From Pelecanus crispus (lineage: Eukaryota; Chordata; Aves; Pelecaniformes; Pelecanidae): a stretch of 64,000 nucleotides of DNA. The translations under genes and the position numbers were made by a program. Positions 1 to 15,300 of this stretch are shown here, in pieces. The stretch is taken from assembly GCF_030463565.1 (NCBI RefSeq), contig NC_134662.1, positions 2,418,001 to 2,482,000 on the forward strand, written 5' to 3'. The notes under the pieces are model-generated. The model searched no databases, was not told the origin of the DNA, and saw only the letters and a program-made list of their open reading frames with translations. The stretch's first letter is position 1; each line of letters begins with the position of its first letter.

Positions 1-388
1 TTAGATTCTGTTCCCAGTTTAGGAACAGATTTCATACAGATAATCTTTTCCAGTTCCATTTTTGCTCTGTAGGATGTGATTATTACTATTTCTTTACAAT
101 GTGCTAGGAGGATAAAAATGAATTTTTAAGACTGTACTGATTATATTGTACCATATAGCAGAAAAACTACTTAAAAGCTCTTTTCAGCTTACTTAACTTC
201 AGGTGTTGAACGCTAACAAACACAGGCTCACAGAAGTCTGAGACGGAGCTGGAATAGTTTGTATATCTCCCCTCTGAGCTCACATTCCCTCCCAATGTGC
301 TATAGAAACTAGGTGTAAACATCTTACTAAGATGGACCGTGCAGCAGTTGGTGCTAAAAGTGTATTTTCTCACTCTTCCCTCTTCCAG

Positions 389-3300
389 GAAAAGAATGCT
401 CAGCTACTGGGGACAGCACAGCAGTTATTCACCCACTGCCAGGCACAGAAAGAGGAAATCAAACGTCTTTTTCAGCAGAAACTTGATGAGGTAGCCCTGA
501 TCTGGTGGAAGTGGATGCTTGTTAGTCATCTGCATGCAAACAGTTTTGATAAAAATAAGTAAGACCAGAGTAGTCTCAGGTCTTCAGCCTCCATTTTGCA
601 GCAGATCACACTAAATAATGTGGAATCTGTATCACTCTTTGGTTATGTTTTATCTTCATTGTTGGAATTGTTGTGTGCCACTCTGTATCCAAGGGAAGGG
701 AGTGACAGACCACAGACACTGTGGTATTTTAGTAAAGGATGCATTCCCTGCTGGTTGAACAAACTCTGCATTGCCAGTGCAAGTTCAGAAGCACAGAAGG
801 AAATGTGGTGGCTCTCTACAAAAATAGTGTTATTCTGGCTGGCAAGAAACTAAATGCCAGTTTTTAAAGTTGAATTGCTGGAACAGCAGCTCCAAGTAAG
901 GTACTTTTGTCCTTCCTCGTTATCCCCTAGCAATGACAAAGTGCCTTGGAGAATGCTGGGGGACTTCCTGTGAGCCACATAAGTTCTGCGGATCTCCTCA
1001 ATGTCACTTTTGAATGTGACGGTCATCTGGAATTAGGGTGTCAAGACCTTATTGAATGATCTCTTTCCTTCTCACCCTTCATCTTGCAGTTGGGAGTTAA
1101 AGCTCTGACATACAATGACCTGATTCAGGCTCAGAAGGAAATCTCTGCTCACAATCAGCAACTGAAAGAACAGACGAAACAGCTGGAGAAGGATAACAGC
1201 GAACTCAGGAACCAGAGCTTACAGCTGGTGTGTACAATGCTTGTGTCTGAGTAGCAGGGTGATGCTCCCATTTATGTAAGGAGGACAGGTCATGAGCCGA
1301 GGGCTGCCCTTGACTTCAAGGTATCTTAACGAATGAAAAATCATCCAGCTGCTATAGCTCCTCTGTAGTGGAGGAGAACGATGGGGGAAAATGCTGAGGT
1401 GAGAGTTGGCTCTGGCCTCAGCCGTGTCCCGTAAACAGCTGTGCACCCGTATGTGCACTTGTCACTGGATCTGTATTTCGCTGGCCGAGAAGTTTGTACA
1501 GTAGCCATAATTCTTGTGGTGTTTGTCTTGGTAACTCAAACCGTTAAGATAGGTGAGGGGGAGATCTGGAAAGGAAGTGGTTAGGGAGGCTGGATGATAA
1601 CACTGTTTTTAGAAAGAAGCCGGCCACCTCCTGCCACATTATGTGGTGACCACAGGAGTATTTTGGTGGCATTTGGCTTAAGCTGAGAGGAGTTTTCGGT
1701 GGTCTAAGAAGCTTCTTGCACGTAGTCAGTTGAAATGTGCATGGCTTTCAGCTTGCACCTTGGGTAGTGTGAAGTGGTGAAAGTTGTCTTTCGATCCGTT
1801 TATCCTGTGTCTTTGCAGCTTAAGGCACGGTGTGAAGAACTGAAGCTGGATTGGTCAACATTGTCACTGGAGAACTTGCTGAAAGAGAAGCAGGCGTTGA
1901 AGAATCAGATTTCTGAGAAACAAAAGCACTGTTTGGAATTGCAGGTAGAGAGCAAGAAACAAATCTAGAGTCACCACCTTGGGGTAGCTCTTGGGCAATG
2001 GGCCACTTAAGGGTATTTGACTAAATATGATGTTAAACGATAAGCTAGGTGGCTGTTTTTCTTCCCCCACCTTTCCTCTCTGCACTGCCCTGGAGTCTGT
2101 AATCTTTTTATTAGAGGGTTTTAGTAAACTCGAAGAGTAAGGATGTGGGTAATTTTTGAAGGAAGTAGATGCCATGACCTGATTCCTTGGTAATGCTGTG
2201 GAAGAAGGAATCGTGGTTTATCATGAAATATAATTAAAAAGCATGACCTGGTGAAAAGAAAGGTCCTGCTCGTTTGCATAATATGTGGCTTCATTATAAT
2301 ATCTTCTGTGTGCTCTGACATCTTGATTCAGGAATCAGTTCCCACAGAATGTCACTTACCATAGTGAAAAGAAATTAAACTGCTGTGACTGAAGAACTTT
2401 TCTTTCCCTGTGAGATTAGCGCTGGAGCTAATCCAGCCTTTTGCTGGATGCCTTGACATGGAGTGACTGTTTCCTTCAATGACTGGCAGTACTGAGTTAC
2501 TTATACTCTCTATATAAGTTGGAGATATTTTATGTTTGCTTTCAAGATCTGAAAGGTGCTTTTTAAGAGTCTCTGAGCCATTCCCCTTACCTGTGCATTT
2601 TGGTCTCAAGTTCAGAGCAGCGTGTTGAAATTTGTTTCTCAGATTGTGGGTCAGTTGTTCTGCATTGTTCCCAGAAATGGGGCCGCTTTTCCTGAGAAGC
2701 GTATCGAGACAAAACTCCATAATGTGATAGAATTGTTAAGTATGGTCTTTAATCATTGTCCTCCTCTTCATTTCAAGATCAGCATTGTGGAACTTGAGAA
2801 GAGTCAAAGACAGCAGGAGCTCATGCAGCTGAAATCGTACACGCCGTCTGATGAGTCACTGTCAGTCCAGCTACGCAATAAAAACCATTTGAGCCGTGAC
2901 CCTGAGGCTGATCACAGCAGGCTCCAACTGGAGTTTGAATGCTCTAAGTTTCCTATGCCCCACATCAATGGCATGAGCCCTGAACTGTCCATGAACGGCC
3001 ATGCTACTCCCTACGAAATTCATAACACTTTTAGCAGACCCTCTTCCAAGCAGAACACCCCTCAGTACACGACCTCTCACCTGGACCAAGAAATAGTTCC
3101 GTGTACCCCAAACCACAGCAGCAGACAGAAGGCAGACAAGATGACAAGCTTGTCCTTACCTGATTATACCAGGTTTTCCCCAGCTAAAATAGCACTGAGG
3201 AGACACTTGAACCAAGACCATGCAGTCAATGGAAAAGCCACAACTAATGAGATACAGAGGTGAGAGTGATCATTTCCTGGGATGGGAAAGGAGGGGCAAT

Positions 3301-6300
3301 ACTATTGCTTGTTTTTAATAACAGTGGTTTATTTGGATTGTGGAAAAATATTTTTTAAAGTAGAGTTTTATACAGTTGTAGAAGTTTTGTGTTGGGAAAA
3401 CCAGCAGTGACAGCTGATTGGGCAAATAAGGTGGTACAGTGCCTTGAGTTTGGTACAGGAATTCCTTGCAAAAGAGAAGTCATTAGCTTTTGTATTCTAA
3501 CAGTCATACATTTCTGTTCCAGAGCTGACCATGTCAAAGAGAATGGCCTTACATATCCAAGCCCTGGTATTTCAAATGGCATAAAGCTGAGTCCTCAGGA
3601 AACTCGGCCCTCTTCCCCAGCGGCCTTACCAATTGCAGGCGAGAAGGTGAGAGATCTGCTCGTGCTCAAGTGCAGAGATGTTACACCTGGTAGAACAAAG
3701 AAAAAGTTGGCCAAGCTAGGGAATGCAGGCATGCTCCTTTCTGTGGTCAGCTTGGCATGGAAAATAACACAAAATACAGTAGGTGTGATACAATAAAAGG
3801 GAGCTGGCTAGAGGAAGAGAATACTGTGCTCATGAAAGACGTGCTTACCTCCGAGTTACTGGTTTGCATATGAACTGTGCCAGTAATGCTGTAGGACTTC
3901 TTTTTGATCTGGTGCGTGTCTACTTGAACTTGAAAAGTAGACTCTTTCATAGTTGAAAAACAAACCTACCCAATCCATGTAATTGGTCCAGCCATAAATC
4001 ATATTGGTGCTCATTTCAGAGTAAGCAGGTGCCCTCCAATAAGAGGTTACCATGGAAATATTTCTGGCTGCTACATCTTCTGTGTACAGAGGGCCTCAAG
4101 ATGTGAAGTCTGTGAGATGAGTGCTTTTCACAGAGCTCTAACAAAGACACTAGGAAATGAGCTTGCCTAAAGCATCCTTTTCCTTATGCTTGGGGCCAGC
4201 AGTAGCTTTAATTTACATATTTCTGTGCTGTTGGATATCGCTGTTCCAGTAGACTGGTGTTGGTAACAAAGCTGCTCCATTTATGCCCTGTCTTTGGTAT
4301 ATAGTCATCACTCTTAATCATGTAATTCTTTTTAAAAAAAAAAAAAAAAAAAAAGGGCGGGGGGGAGGACACAAAATATAAATGAGCAGGTTACCATTAG
4401 TTTGAAAAGTCTTTTCAGTAATAGCATGCGGTTAAGAACATTACTTTCTCTTTTGCATTTACAGGTTTTGAGAGAGAGAACCTCTGTGAGTAATGGAGAA
4501 ACTATCACCAGCCTACCTATCAGTATTCCTCTCAGCACAGTGCAGCCCAATAAACTCCCTGTTAGTATCCCTCTGGCCAGCGTAGTCCTACCTAGCCGTG
4601 TTGAGAAGGTGGTGAGTAAGGGATTGTCAACACTTTCCATCCCTAACTAAAATCACACTGGGCAGTAATGGGGTGCTGTGCACCAGAATCCTTAGTGGGC
4701 TGCTAATCTCAAATGTCTGATGCTTTGGGGGAGGCTGCTGTTGGGACGCATCCTCTTGGCTCTTAGTCATTCTGTAGATTTTTATTCTCTTCGTCTGTGG
4801 GGTGGTGGTATTTCACCCAGGAAGGAAAGTAAAATACATGACTTAAGAGAGTCTTAAACGTCTGGCTGGGTAGCAAAGGCATGGAGTCTGAGAGTTTGTG
4901 GCAGTGAAAGCAGAGAACCACACATGTCCGTTTGTTCTTAGCCCCTGCCTTCTTACATGACCCTGGGAGACAAATTCTTCTGCCTCAGTGTGGTCCTCTT
5001 AAAATCATCTATCTTTATCACATACGTGTGTAGGATGAACTTGAATAGCGCCTTGAGGCTGCTGTAATACCTAACATACGAGTGACTGCTCTGTAGCAGC
5101 AGAGCGCAATTAGAGAACTTTTGGGGCCGTCTCTTTTTGAAATCCTCATAAGTCCATGCTACTCTGTGGCAGAGGAGTTTAAAAAAGCCTGGTCCAGTTT
5201 CTCACATATGTTTGTCACAAAAGTGTTACAGTAGAGAACTGAGAAACATTTGCTGCTTTCTCATGAAGAGCTGTGAATTTAGAATCCATCCAGAAATGCC
5301 TGCCTTACAATCCCATATTTGGAAAGCTGGAGCTGTTTCATAATATTGAATCCATTATGTTTTTCCAGCTGTTTTATAGTATTGAATCCATTATATTTTT
5401 CCAGCTGTAGACTTTAGTTGTAGCAGAACTACAGTCTGCCCAGCTCCGAGCAGAAGTTGTATGTCCTCAGAGAGAGAGAATGTTAGCTCTGGATGGCATT
5501 TCTCACTTCAACACATTGTTTATTCAGGCTACCATTTCACAATTGTTTTGCCTGCTTTCGGAAAACACCGCTTGTTGATTGTACCCTCAGATAGTGTACC
5601 AGAGAACATAGCCTAATGCATTTCATGTTCGTTTGGAGTTGTTTTGGGGAACTTTGTGTGCAGAGGCTTGGGGGCATGGTACAACCATTTGTTTCCTTTC
5701 TGGCTGCCTGTGAAACAGGCGCTCGTTCTCTGATTGCAGTGCTGTCCGGAGTCTAAACCTTCTGGGACGATGAGCCTGTTCTCTCCCTATCTGCATGGTA
5801 TCTGTTGTGTGCTAGATACTATTGCAGTATAATTAATCATAGTATTTATTTTTGTCCCATAACATGCTGATCTATTGTTTTTCTCAAAACAAGCAAAATC
5901 TACAACATTTAGGAAGTAGGGCCACTTTCCTTGGTAGATCTACTAATGCATGTGAATTTTGTTTAAACCGTTGGCTTTTGAGTATACTTCCTATACTAAA
6001 ATGCCTGTTTCTCTCCCCCCAGAGAAGCACACCTAGTCCAGTCCATCAGAGTAGAGACTCATCGACACTTGAAAAGCAGATTGGTGCTAGTTCTCATAAT
6101 GGCGTAAGCAATGCTGCTGGAAACAAGCCACTGGCTTTGGCTACCTCAGGTAACAGCCTCATCTACGCGAAGGCGCGCTGTCTTGTCGTGACAGCACCCC
6201 CAAGTGCATGCATCGGAGTTTTCCGAGCATTTCTTGTCAGGTCATTCAGGCAGTAGAGTGCTAGATAAATGTGTGTTTTGTAACGAGACCAAAGAATCAT

Positions 6301-9300
6301 GGATGATGATGTTTTGAGACAGTATGTGCCTACAGCTTGGATGCATTCTGGCATAAAGTACTGGTTTGGCATGCCTTTACCTGAACTGCAGCACCTTGCA
6401 GTGTAAATAAGGAATTGCTTTTGTAAGTTCTTCCATATGGATTAAGAGATTCCTGCCTCTGCAATGTGGCAAACCAGCAAAGTGTTGCATAGCTATGCTA
6501 TGAGCTGATGATTGGGCTTTAAAAGCTCAATTTTACAGGGTGGTGGAGGATTTTAATAGCAAAATTAATTCTTGATGCAGGTCACAATGGTGCCTCATGA
6601 GCAGTTGTAAAGGCACAAGTGTCTGGGTAGGAAAAAAGGTCAAATGGGAGAAGGTAGGGATACCTTTAAGTGCAGACATTGCTTCTGAACTCACTCATCT
6701 GTTGAAATTGTGGCCTTTAGCTATTGGAAATGTTGTGGACCAGGAAAAGTAGGTTCTAGCATACAGAAGCTATTCTACAGCTGATCCCTCATCAGAGAGC
6801 GCATTTGTTCTTAACGTTTACCACCTCGAGGGCTTGTGTTGTTTCTAGCATCTGTTTTGCAAAGAAGGGCTTGGCTGCAGTTTTCTATAAAACCAATGAA
6901 GTATTTAAAAAAACAAACAAAAAACCCAACCCAAAACCCAGCACCTTGTTGTAAAACAATACCATGTTCCCTTCTACCCCTTTCATTTAGACAGCCCAGA
7001 GACAAGACCTTACTAGAGCACTAAACCCATTTATGATATGCCATGGCAAATACTTAATTCCCTTTCCAAGCTTCCTCCCACGTGGCATTCTTCTCCCACA
7101 GTTTCTCTGAGGATCCCCTGTCACTCCCTAAGCCACAGCCTTTTGTTTAATTTTGAGAAGGAGGTGGGCTGTATAGATGACACAGTCCATTCTTTTTTGG
7201 GGAAGAAAACACTGAATTTGGCCGTCTGTTTCCTTGATGATAGGAGGGGGTTGACAGTGGAGGAGCCCTGATTTCAAAAGGCATAACAGCTCAAAAGAAA
7301 CTTACACTTGAGTTCCATTTAAAAAAACGGGTAGAGGATAGGATATCCCCATGGAACACATGAATTTTCCTGAAGTGGCAAAAGAGTAGTGAAAAACGTT
7401 AACCCCCGGCTGAAACCATCAGCACACAGAGCCACCCTCTCAACTGCACTGTGTAAAAAGCAGCTGTGCGGTTTGCCATGTAATACATGGCTGCTGGCTG
7501 ATCTAACGCACGTAGAGCTGAAACCGCTCCCAGTCATCCCAGAAATCTAGCACTGTGAACTATCGCTCAGCAGAAGCAATGATGTATACTTTCCCTTTCA
7601 ACAGGTTTTTCTTACTCTTCTGGCTCCGTGGCAGTCAATGGAAATCTTACAAACAGCCCAGCCCATCTTAACCATAGTGTTGATCAGGCAGCTCTGGACG
7701 ACTCTGGGAGTCTGTTTAACTCAGTAGGGTCTCGGAGTTCCACTCCACAACATCCTTTGCTAATGATGCAGTCAAGGAACTCTGGGCAAAACTCCCCTGC
7801 TCACCAGCACTCAACAAGCCCCAGGTTAAATGGCACCTCCCAGAGCCTGGTAGGGGTATTGCAATATGCAGATGCTCAGAAGATGTTTGCCGAAGGAACA
7901 AAGGGGGATCTTCAGTCTGATGCAGCGTTTTCAGATCCTGAGAACGAGGCCAAGAGAAGAATCATCTTTACAATCTCTCCTAATACAGGACATGTAAAAC
8001 AATCCCCTTCCAACAAGCACAGTCCTCTGCCCACGAGCGCTCGGCTGGACTGTGGCCAAGCACACGCGCAGGATGGGAAGAAGCGAGGCCGGCGGAAGAG
8101 ATCCTCTACTGGAAATCTCAGCGGGAACTCCGGGGTCTCCCCTAAACGCAAATCCTTACCTACTGTGTCTGGACTCTTTACGCAACCATCGGGTTCACCG
8201 CTCAATATCAACTCCATGGTAAGGGCAAAAATGAAGAGCTCTAGCAAGAGAGAAGGGCCTGGGAAAGCTTTTTGAATTAGAAACAAGCTTCAGCTGCTCT
8301 ATTCTTTAGCGTGCTCTCAGGTTGTTACAGTGCTAGGAGCTAGAATTGGCGTGAAGACCCTTTGTGAAAATGGCCCCTCTGAGGGGCGAGAGAATTGCTG
8401 AAAAGTTGGTGAACTATTTCTGGATAGGTAGAACATCTTCAAAGAGTTCTTTGCTGTCAGAGCATTACAAATTAAAAATAATCTCTTCTCTTATGACAAA
8501 GACCTTGTTTCTGCAGCAAAGTTGATTTTTAGGCTGTAGATTAAATATTTTGAAAATAGTTTAAACTAAGATTGACTAAATAGCATAAGAGTGCCAGAAG
8601 CATATGGCATTCTTGCATAATTAAGCCAGCTATACAAGTTGTGTTCATGTGATCCTGCAATGGTAGTTTTGGGGAAAAAAAAAAAGAAAAAGAGAAGTGA
8701 TTCTCCCATGTCTTCATTTCTGTGTTTAAACATTAAATCAAAGAATGAAAATTAGATATTTTCCGAATTTCATCCTGGGCTCTAATGCAGGATGGTGGAG
8801 TATAACAGCGGCAGCGCTAAACAAGCAGCTGTTGGCATATCCTAAAGCTGGGCAAGTTAAACCTGCTTTTAATATCCTTAACAAGACGCCTTGTTTCTAA
8901 AGGGATACCCTCATCTGTAACTGCTTTCTTTCCTTCTTGCCCAGGTCAATAACATTAACCAGCCTTTAGAAATAACAGCCATTTCCTCTCCTGAAAACTC
9001 CCTGAAGAACTCTCCTGTTCCTTACCAGGACAATGACCAGCCCCCGGTACTGAAAAAGGAAAAGCCCATCATTCAGACCAACGGCGTTCATTACTCGCCC
9101 CTAACATCGGATGAAGAGCAGGGATCCGAAGATGAGCACAATAGCAGCAGGTGAATACACAGGCAGAGGTCTCAGGATGAGATTTCCCTGAGGGCTGATA
9201 ACGGTGCTCTAGAGAGGTGTGTTAAGCCTTCTTTGTTGCCTTTGCTTGGAGGCCAATTCCATTATGCCGAGCCTCTTACACGGCTGAAATTGTGAATAGG

Positions 9301-12300
9301 GAAGGTATTGAGGCAGTAGCACTTGAATGTGGGAGCCTACTCTTGCTGCGTTTGCAAGGCTGACAGAGCCTGGCCTCTGAAAGAACTAGTGTGGAAATGA
9401 TTTCTTTTCACTGTGTTGCTTTGTAGGAGTACTGAGGCTGTGTGTAATCTTTAACTAAGAATCTGTCCCTCCCCTCACTCCCAGTTTCAGCTTGATTCAA
9501 AATTCTTCACTTCCTGCCCCAAACTGCTGCTGTGTTGCTCTGAAAATGGAGTACTTGCCACCCTTTCCCTGCCTGTGGGTTGCAATTTTTTTTCTTGTTT
9601 AAGATGCTGGAAAAGTAACCACTATAGAAATGTGAGCAACAGCCGCCGCCTTGTTGTGAAAGAAGAGCAACAATGAAGTCCTCTGAATGTGCGCTAATCT
9701 TGGCAAAGAGCACAAATTCTGTAATAGCTTCTACTTAAAGTTTGTGGTGGATTTTTTAATGCTTTTAAGTTCCTTTAATAACATACAGCTTTCTAGCTGG
9801 CTTGGCTTTATATACTCTAGTCAACTGTTAAGATGTGAACATGAGGAAGATAGGTTATGAGGGTAAATGTGCAGCAAAAGGTCTGCGATGAGTGCTATAA
9901 CCTTTTTATTTTCCCACTAGAATTGAAAGGAAAATCGCGACAATATCCTTGGAAAGCAAATCTCCACAGAAGACTGTTGAAAATGGTAGGTGTGAGGAAT
10001 CTTAATTATTTGTTGTAATGGCTGGTCTTGGGAACGGGTGTCTGCCACTGACTGAAGTTGTCAGAAGCAGGCTTTTCTGTGCTGCTGAGCAGAGTGCAGT
10101 TCTGCCAGGGCTTTGCATAATTGTAATTAAGACAGGTGGCTGGTAATTTTCGGGGTCAGTTTTTTCTGTAGTCACAGGTCACCAAAGATCTGACCAGTTT
10201 TTTTGCTGACTCAGGGTTTGGGGAGGGATCTGTAGTACGACGACTGAGGAAAAAGTAGATCAGCATTCTTAAACTCTTGCAGAGCATTAAACTAAATTTT
10301 AAGGACTTTTAGGCGACTTCACAAATATTTCTGGCTTTGGATCAGAAATAGAATTACAGACTGATAAAATGTGGGTGTTGAAAGATAAAACCCTGTTCTT
10401 AATGAGCAGATTTCAGTGAATGCTGTTTTTTCACATTTATAAATTTTCTTCCAAACTAGGCGGTAGCTTATCTGGGAGGAAACAAGCACAAAGCAATGAG
10501 AACATGAATAGCAGTAAATGGAAATCTACTTTTTCACCAATATCTGACATCAACCTGACCAAAACTACAGACAGTCCCTTGCAGTCGGTTTCATCTCTGA
10601 GCCAGAATTCGCTGTTTGCCTTCAAGCCGTCCTCTGAGGATAGCCTTGCCATCGACGCCAAGATCACAGCACACACAAGGAAGAGCATTGCCATGCCCTC
10701 GTCCGGGGCAGACGGGCTCAGCCCTAGTACAAACTCCACTAACGGATTCGCGTACAATGGCGGACTGTCAACAGACATTGGTTTACACAGCTTTATCGAT
10801 GGTGCTTCTCTTCCGCATAAGGCTTCGGACGTGACGACTTCCAACTGCTCCCTGGGTTTCCAGTCGCAGCGAAGCAAAGATGTGGGGGTATCGGAAACGA
10901 ATCCTTTTTTGAACAAGAGGCAACTCGAAGGCCTCAGCGGCACGAAAGGAGAAGAATTAAATCGGTCAGGGGTCAAAGGCAAAGAGATCAGTGAAATAAG
11001 CATTCGTACTGGGGGTTCTTCAGAAAAAAACTCTTTGCAGCATAACGGAAAGGTCGGCAAAGGAAGGGACCGAGATGTGGAGTTTAAAAATGGCCACAAC
11101 CTTTTCATTTCTGCTGCTGTTTCATCTGGTGGCCTTTTGAATGGTAAAAGCCTTTCTACTGCTGTTTCTTCAGCAGGCAACCCAGCATCTTCTGTTCAGA
11201 CGCACCATCCTTTCCTAAACACTTTGACCACTGGATCGCAGTTCCCCCTTGGCTCCATGGCCTTGCAAGCAAACCTCAACTCAGTGACAAATTCCTCAGT
11301 ATTGCAGTCCTTATTTAATTCAATGCCAGCTGCTGCCAGTCTGGTCCACGTGTCATCAGCTGCAACCAGACTGACTAATTCTCACACTATGGGGAACTTC
11401 TCTCCTGGGGTTACAGGTGGAACAGTTGGAGGTAGGCAGAACTCTTTCTCTGGTATAAGACAGGGCCTAAAGGAAAGTCTGACACTGCCTCTCCAGGGGT
11501 GAAACCCTTTCATTTCCGCAGGATGCGAAGCAGATCTGTCCCACATAACCAGTCTCCTCTTTCTCTCGGAAATGCTAGGATGAGTTCAGTTCCCCACAGT
11601 GAAGTCTCATGAGCTTTGTCTACTAGATGAGCTTGTTGTATCACCTTAATGAAAGAATACACCCAGACTTTGTGCTTTCGTAATGTATGCTTGTTCAGAT
11701 GTTGCTGTGTTGGAACCAACTTAGGTCCGCCTGCAGGTAAAAGATTTAACTTGTCGTGGTACTAAGTTAAGGATTGTAACTTGTCAACTTGAGTAAAGGT
11801 TAAGATTAGGCCTTGAATGGATATAGCATGATCCAGGAAGAGCAAAACATCAGTGCCTCTTCAGAGGAGATGGTGTTGGGAATTGCGTAGCATTCTGGCC
11901 CTTGAATGGACACGAAGAGCATTTCTTTGCCAGGAAGGGCAATGCCATATGCACCTTGCACTTCTGGGATTCTGCACAGGCTTGGCTTCTGTGGCCCGAA
12001 CCGGAGACAAGCTGGCAGGACTAGAAGATAGCCTGAACCTGCCGTTACTAAGTGTCCAAGGCAGTTTTTCTTACCTGTCCATAATCATTCAGGCACCATG
12101 TCGGGAAATCCTAACTCTCACATCTCTCAGCACGTAGATTTGCTGGAAATACAATCTCCCCTCTGCTGCCCTGTAAGTGGGAAAGCAGGAGGGTGGGGAG
12201 GGAAGAGCAGCAGTTTGAGTCTTCAGATAAACAACTCTAGAGACCACGTAATCTCATCAAAAGTCTACCCGTGTGGTATAGAACTGACAGTTCTTGGGTC

Positions 12301-15300
12301 TGACCATTTTTCCTCGTGGCATTTAGAGGTTGGCAGTAGGAAAGGTAAGTGAAATCTTTTGTACCTCCTGGCCTGCACCATTATCTCTCATTGCTTGCTG
12401 CCTTCTCATGCTGCATATTTTTGTATGGGGCTGTAACTATTATAATTTTGCTTTTTTTCTTTTTTTTTTTCTTTTTTGTTTCTCTTGTCACTTGAGACTG
12501 TACAAAGCCCATCTGTTGAAGCTGAGTTTTTCTCTCCTGTTTGCAGGTATTTTTAACCATGCGGTGCCTTCTGCCTCCTCTCCTCATCAATTTGGAGCCA
12601 GTTTCAGCAGCAGTGCTGTCTCTAGCAGCACAGTGCTAAGCTTAAACCCTCTGCAGGCTGTTGCCAGCACCTCATCCTCATCCTTCCCTCCCCCTTCCTC
12701 TAATTTAGTAACATCTAGTGAGACTAGATCTGCTCAGCACCTCAACAGAGTGCCAGTGCAATCTGTTTTCCATTCCCCTCCGCCCCCTCCTAACGTTTCA
12801 TTGCCCCCACCTCCTCCATTACTTGCTTCTAACTCTGAGCCTGCGCTTCTGCAGAACCTGCCATCCATCCCACCTAGCGAAGCTTTTTTGCCATCCTCTT
12901 CTGCTGCTTCTGTCCAATCTGCTAATGCTTCTTTGTCTATTAAGCTAGCTTCTCTCCAGCACAAAACCTCCCGCCCCTCCTTTACAGTCCATCACCCACC
13001 TCTGCCCCGCGTGGCGCTGGCACAGTCCGCGCCCATGATCACGCAGTCCAACGCAGCTGGCACGTCCGCTATGTGGGTTACACTTGGCATGCAGTCTCCT
13101 TATGCTTCGCACCTTTCTGGGGTTAAGCCACGATAAAGAGCTTGCTTAGCTAACAGTTCTTATTTTGTAAGGTAAGGCTAGAGAAAAAAAAGAGGAGTTT
13201 TGTACAAGATGCTGAATGATGCTTCTTCCTTTTCAGAGATAGGTTGGGGATGGGCTCTGTGAAACAGAGAAACTTCTAAAATGTGGGAAGCAAATAATCT
13301 GATTGCAGAGGATGGAGAGTCTTAATGCTCTCTGTTCTGGGAGTCAGGATTTCTCGACAAGGCGTGCTCACAATGGTAACTCTGGTCTGCCTCATCTGAC
13401 ATTAGGATTATGTTCAGGTTGGGATCACTTCATGAAAATGTTTATTTCTGAAGATCAGTAATCGGGAGGAAATGTCTATTTTTAAGTATGGTTTTATACA
13501 CTTATTGGAAGTGGTTGTTGCCTACTTTGATTCCCCCTCCCCCTCTTTTTGTCCTCTGACGCAGACTGTTGCATCTCCACAAGTGTGTGTTCGCATAGTG
13601 TTAGGATGCGTGATGGTGTTGCTTTGTGACTGTATGTGGCAACGCGGTGGTCTTGTTTTTACTGTAGTCAACAACAGCTGCTCTAAATAATCATAAAGTT
13701 AAAAATCTCTAGGTTACAAGCTGCAGCTTTGTCTTGGAGAGCAAATGCACTGGTCTTGCATTGCAGTTAATGTGCCCCCTGCATCACTGGAAAACACAAC
13801 CGCAGGTAGCAAAGAAAGGTTGTAATTTATCTGTGCACTGCAGCTTTATTGGACTTGCCTGCTAGGGCTGACAGTAACCATCAGACGCTGTATTTATGCT
13901 CACTTGGCAATCACTGGCTTACTGGGTAGACTGTGAATGAGAACACAGGGAATCTGCAGGGCTAACTGTGGTCCATGCTTCATAAAGGCTGGGGCCATAG
14001 AAGAAAGGAGGGTTTCCGGAGACTGTATGCATTTTTTCCTGAAGCAAGTATTTAAATGCCTTTAGAGCAACTCCAGAATAAAGTGTACCACCACAGAGTT
14101 GGGTACTGTTGTTAATGAAAATACTCTGTGGCATCCTGATGTAACAACTCGTGCTTGCAAAGTTAAATCAGTATGTTAGGCCCCAGAGCTTGCTCCATGC
14201 TTTTCTTGTAGGTCTTTGATGTTGTTGCTGTTCACTGATACCAAAGCTACATACAATATATGGTTGAATACTCTTTGCCGCTTATAAAACATATGACTCA
14301 ATTACAATATACCTGAGAGATTCCTTTGACTGTGCATTGTGTATAGTGTCTTCATCCTCAAATTGCTCCACAGACACGAACAAACCCTCATTAGGCTTTT
14401 GTGAGGCACGTAAGTATTACCTCCGTCCTTCTGTACAAGAAAGCGAGGCTGAGGAGGAGTTTTGAGTAATGTGGTCCCTGCACACCCCCAGAGACCAACA
14501 GTGTGATGCAGTTACAGAGTGGGCTTGAAAGACCCTGAATAGAAACGAGATGCGGGAGAAGGGGTGAGGACGGTTAGGCTTGGGGTGTTGTATACATGAG
14601 CGACTCAAGCAAGAACGGCGCGAAAGCCTTCTGCTGAAGCAGTTGCCTTACCTGGAACTGAGGTCATGTTGGGCTAGACTCCATACCATCGAATGTGATG
14701 GTCCCTGTCACAAAAAGGTTCTGAGCAAAATAGGCAAGGCACAAAAGTGACGTACGGAGAAGGGTAGCTGGATGACAAAGCTGGATTGTGGAGCAAAGGA
14801 GCAGAAATAATGCTACCAGGAGATGGTGTATGACAGACGTGCCGTAGTTGTGGTCCCGCTCCATGTGACTCTTGAACACAGGTCAAATATTTGAGCAGTT
14901 TCATTGACTTCATTGTGAATACACGTGCTCAGAGTCCTTGATGAACCAAGGTCGAAATCTGGAATTGGAGGCTAAAATAAACTGCTTTGCTTCTCATAAT
15001 GTTTCTCCCCCAGGGTAATAAAAAATTTAAAGCAGATTAGTGTGTGCTAGAAAAAGGTGACGTACTGAGCGGGGAAGAACTTCCCCCCACCCCCTCGAGG
15101 TCAGTCACAGGAGGACAGAGTTCAATATGGTTACGCTGGCAGAAAGCTTTAAAAACTGCAATAGCCCCGAGGGGCTGCGTGTCGCTCTTGGAGGCATCCT
15201 TTATGTCTAATTGCGGTTGGGTCAAGAGCTGCTCCTTCTTTGCTGGCTAACGAGGTCTTGGAGCAATGTAGAAATGATTGACGCATCTAACACACAGTAG

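Noticed and set aside
10437-11180. 247-codon minus-strand ORF
   Set aside because: Antisense shadow of the large DOT1L exon 10460-11431.
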